The position numbers and the translations under genes were made by a program. A model generated the notes under the pieces. That model was not told where the DNA came from. It saw only the letters and a list, made by a program, of their open reading frames with translations, and searched no databases. From NCBI GenBank assembly GCA_049317525.1, contig JBMOIC010000057.1, positions 1 through 5,358 on the forward strand: DNA of 5,358 nucleotides, written 5' to 3'. Of this stretch, positions 4,191 through 5,358 are shown in pieces (position 1 is the first letter of the stretch; each line of letters begins with the position of its first letter). Source of the stretch: UBA961 sp049317525. GTDB lineage: Bacteria > Bacteroidota > Ignavibacteria > Kapaibacteriales > UBA961.

Positions 4191-5358
4191 ATGTCAGAAG
4201 TTTTTTCGTTTCGTCTATCAGAAGATTTTGTAAATAAATATAATCATGTTTCAGCACCATTTGGATTCTCAGATGCTGGGTCTAACTCTTTAGGAGAAAT
4301 TACATTTATTCGTACATATTCTCGTATGAAAGAAGACGGAACAAAAGAACGCTGGCATGAGGTTTGTCGCCGTGTAATTGAGGGTATGTATTCAGTTCAA
4401 AAGAATCATGCTAAGGATAATCGTTTACCATGGAATGATAACAAAGCACAGAAGTCTGCACAAGAAGCATTCCAAAGAATGTTTGAACTAAAGTGGACAC
4501 CACCAGGTCGTGGGCTATGGGCATTTGGAACTCCCATGACTATGGAAAAGCGCAACTCTGCTTCCCTTCAAAACTGTGCAATGGTTTCAACAAGAGACAT
4601 TGATCGTAATGATCCTGGTGCTTTATTTGCTTGGGTAATGGATGCATTAATGCTGGGTATTGGAGTTGGGTTTGATACCCTTGGACAAGACAAGCAAATG
4701 TCTATTTATGCCCCTACCGAACCAGCATCTATTTATGAAATCCCAGATACTCGTGAAGGATGGGTTGAATCTGTTCGTCTTTTAATTAACTCATTTCTTC
4801 GCCAAAATCAACCTATTCAGGAGTTTACCTATGACCTTATCCGTCCTCTAGGAGCCCCCATTAAGGGCTTTGGAGGGGTAGCAAGCGGTCCAGTACCACT
4901 TATTGATCTCCATACACGTATTCGTAATGTAATTGGCTCTAGGGCTGGAGAACTATTAGATAGCCGTGCTATTGTTGATATTGTTAATCTTATTGGTACT
5001 TGTGTAGTATCAGGAAATGTTCGTCGTTCTGCAACTCTTGCACTTGGAATACCAGAAGATGAAGGTTTTATTAATCTTAAAAATCCAGAAGTATTTCCAG
5101 ACCGTAACTCTTACGATCCAAAAAAACCAGGATGGGCTTGGATGTCAAATAATTCTATTTCAGCAACTGTTGGAACAAAATATGAAGATTATGTAGATTT
5201 AATTGCAGACAATGGAGAACCAGGTTTTATCTGGTTAGATGTTGCTAGAGAATATGGTAGATTAAAAGATGCACCAGACTATAAGGATTCCCGTATTATG
5301 GGATTCAATCCTTGTGCGGAGCAGCCATTAGAATCATACGAACTTTGTACACTTGTAG
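4191..5358 (+). CDS. nrdJ: Adenosylcobalamin-dependent (class II) ribonucleoside-triphosphate reductase, N-terminal part
   Basis: The first 389 codons of a gene cut by the right edge. GAAAGG (4178-4183) is 7 bases before ATG 4191. The enzyme converts ribonucleoside triphosphates to deoxy forms, using a thiyl radical made by B12 and electrons from thioredoxin. The N-terminal 'RTYSRMKEDGTKERWHEV' (41-58) and 'IPDTREGWVES' (184-194) are typical of the monomeric Lactobacillus-type family. Catalytic residues are intact: C129 in 'NCAMVST' (like Cys119 of L. leichmannii), then N373-P-C375-A-E377 in 'GFNPCAEQPLESYELC', where C375 matches radical Cys408, E377 matches Glu410 and C386 matches Cys419 (same 11-residue gap). 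No intein interrupts the visible part. Arginine codons are 21 CGN to 5 AGR, opposite to all genes upstream, hinting at separate origin or stronger selection for expression. The C-terminal third, with the cysteines reduced by thioredoxin, lies outside. Confidence 0.97.
   Translation, partial: MSEVFSFRLSEDFVNKYNHVSAPFGFSDAGSNSLGEITFIRTYSRMKEDGTKERWHEVCRRVIEGMYSVQKNHAKDNRLPWNDNKAQKSAQEAFQRMFELKWTPPGRGLWAFGTPMTMEKRNSASLQNCAMVSTRDIDRNDPGALFAWVMDALMLGIGVGFDTLGQDKQMSIYAPTEPASIYEIPDTREGWVESVRLLINSFLRQNQPIQEFTYDLIRPLGAPIKGFGGVASGPVPLIDLHTRIRNVIGSRAGELLDSRAIVDIVNLIGTCVVSGNVRRSATLALGIPEDEGFINLKNPEVFPDRNSYDPKKPGWAWMSNNSISATVGTKYEDYVDLIADNGEPGFIWLDVAREYGRLKDAPDYKDSRIMGFNPCAEQPLESYELCTLV

Noticed and set aside
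4048..4233. 61-codon open frame from a TTG on the + strand
   Set aside because: It would read through the terminator stem and the nrdJ promoter and overlap the nrdJ start in another frame; it has no ribosome site.
1..5358. CRISPR array, tRNA gene, insertion sequence or attachment site
   Set aside because: No regularly spaced direct repeats, cloverleaf with a GTTC-type loop, transposase or terminal inverted repeats were seen on reading.

Overview
This AT-rich window reads almost entirely on the + strand, with short or overlapping gene junctions and small genes of phage type. It is best explained as part of a tailed double-stranded DNA phage genome (Caudoviricetes), probably aquatic. The reasons are a B12-dependent ribonucleotide reductase beside a very short thioredoxin, a small cysteine-rich protein of a type I recall from phages, and a Trp/Tyr/Pro repeat protein of a kind I recall from marine phages. 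No integrase, terminase, capsid or lysis gene is visible. The host cannot be named. One apparently leaderless gene and extended -10 promoters would suit a streamlined actinobacterial host, but that is a guess.

Layout. Positions 1-227 hold the 3' end of a small gene. A short gap carries an extended -10 promoter overlapped by an inverted repeat. Then come a 115-residue protein (269-616) and three consecutive related genes of unknown function (624-1403, 1421-2194, 2194-2955). Their C-terminal halves resemble the core of trimeric dUTPases. A promoter at the junction after the third gene places the predicted transcript start on the ATG of a thioredoxin-like gene (2974-3249). This is followed by a cysteine-rich putative zinc protein (3252-3527) and a repeat protein (3517-3987). 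The operon ends in a gap of about 200 bases holding a hairpin, a strong intrinsic terminator (4064-4098), a new extended -10 promoter and a 5' stem-loop. The rest is the first 389 codons of an adenosylcobalamin-dependent ribonucleoside-triphosphate reductase (nrdJ), cut by the window edge.

How the genes may work together. NrdJ makes deoxynucleotides for phage replication and must be re-reduced by a thioredoxin-type protein, which the 91-residue protein could supply. If the three tandem proteins are degenerate dUTPase-fold proteins they might also touch nucleotide metabolism, but their dUTPase catalytic motifs are mostly replaced, so a structural or binding role is as likely. A short domain with an 'IAIIxxxVVxVM' core occurs in three separate genes (1-227, 269-616, 3517-3987) around the cluster. 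Arginine codon choice changes sharply at nrdJ (21 of 26 CGN) compared with everything upstream (40 of 42 AGA/AGG). This suggests a different origin or a different expression class for the reductase.
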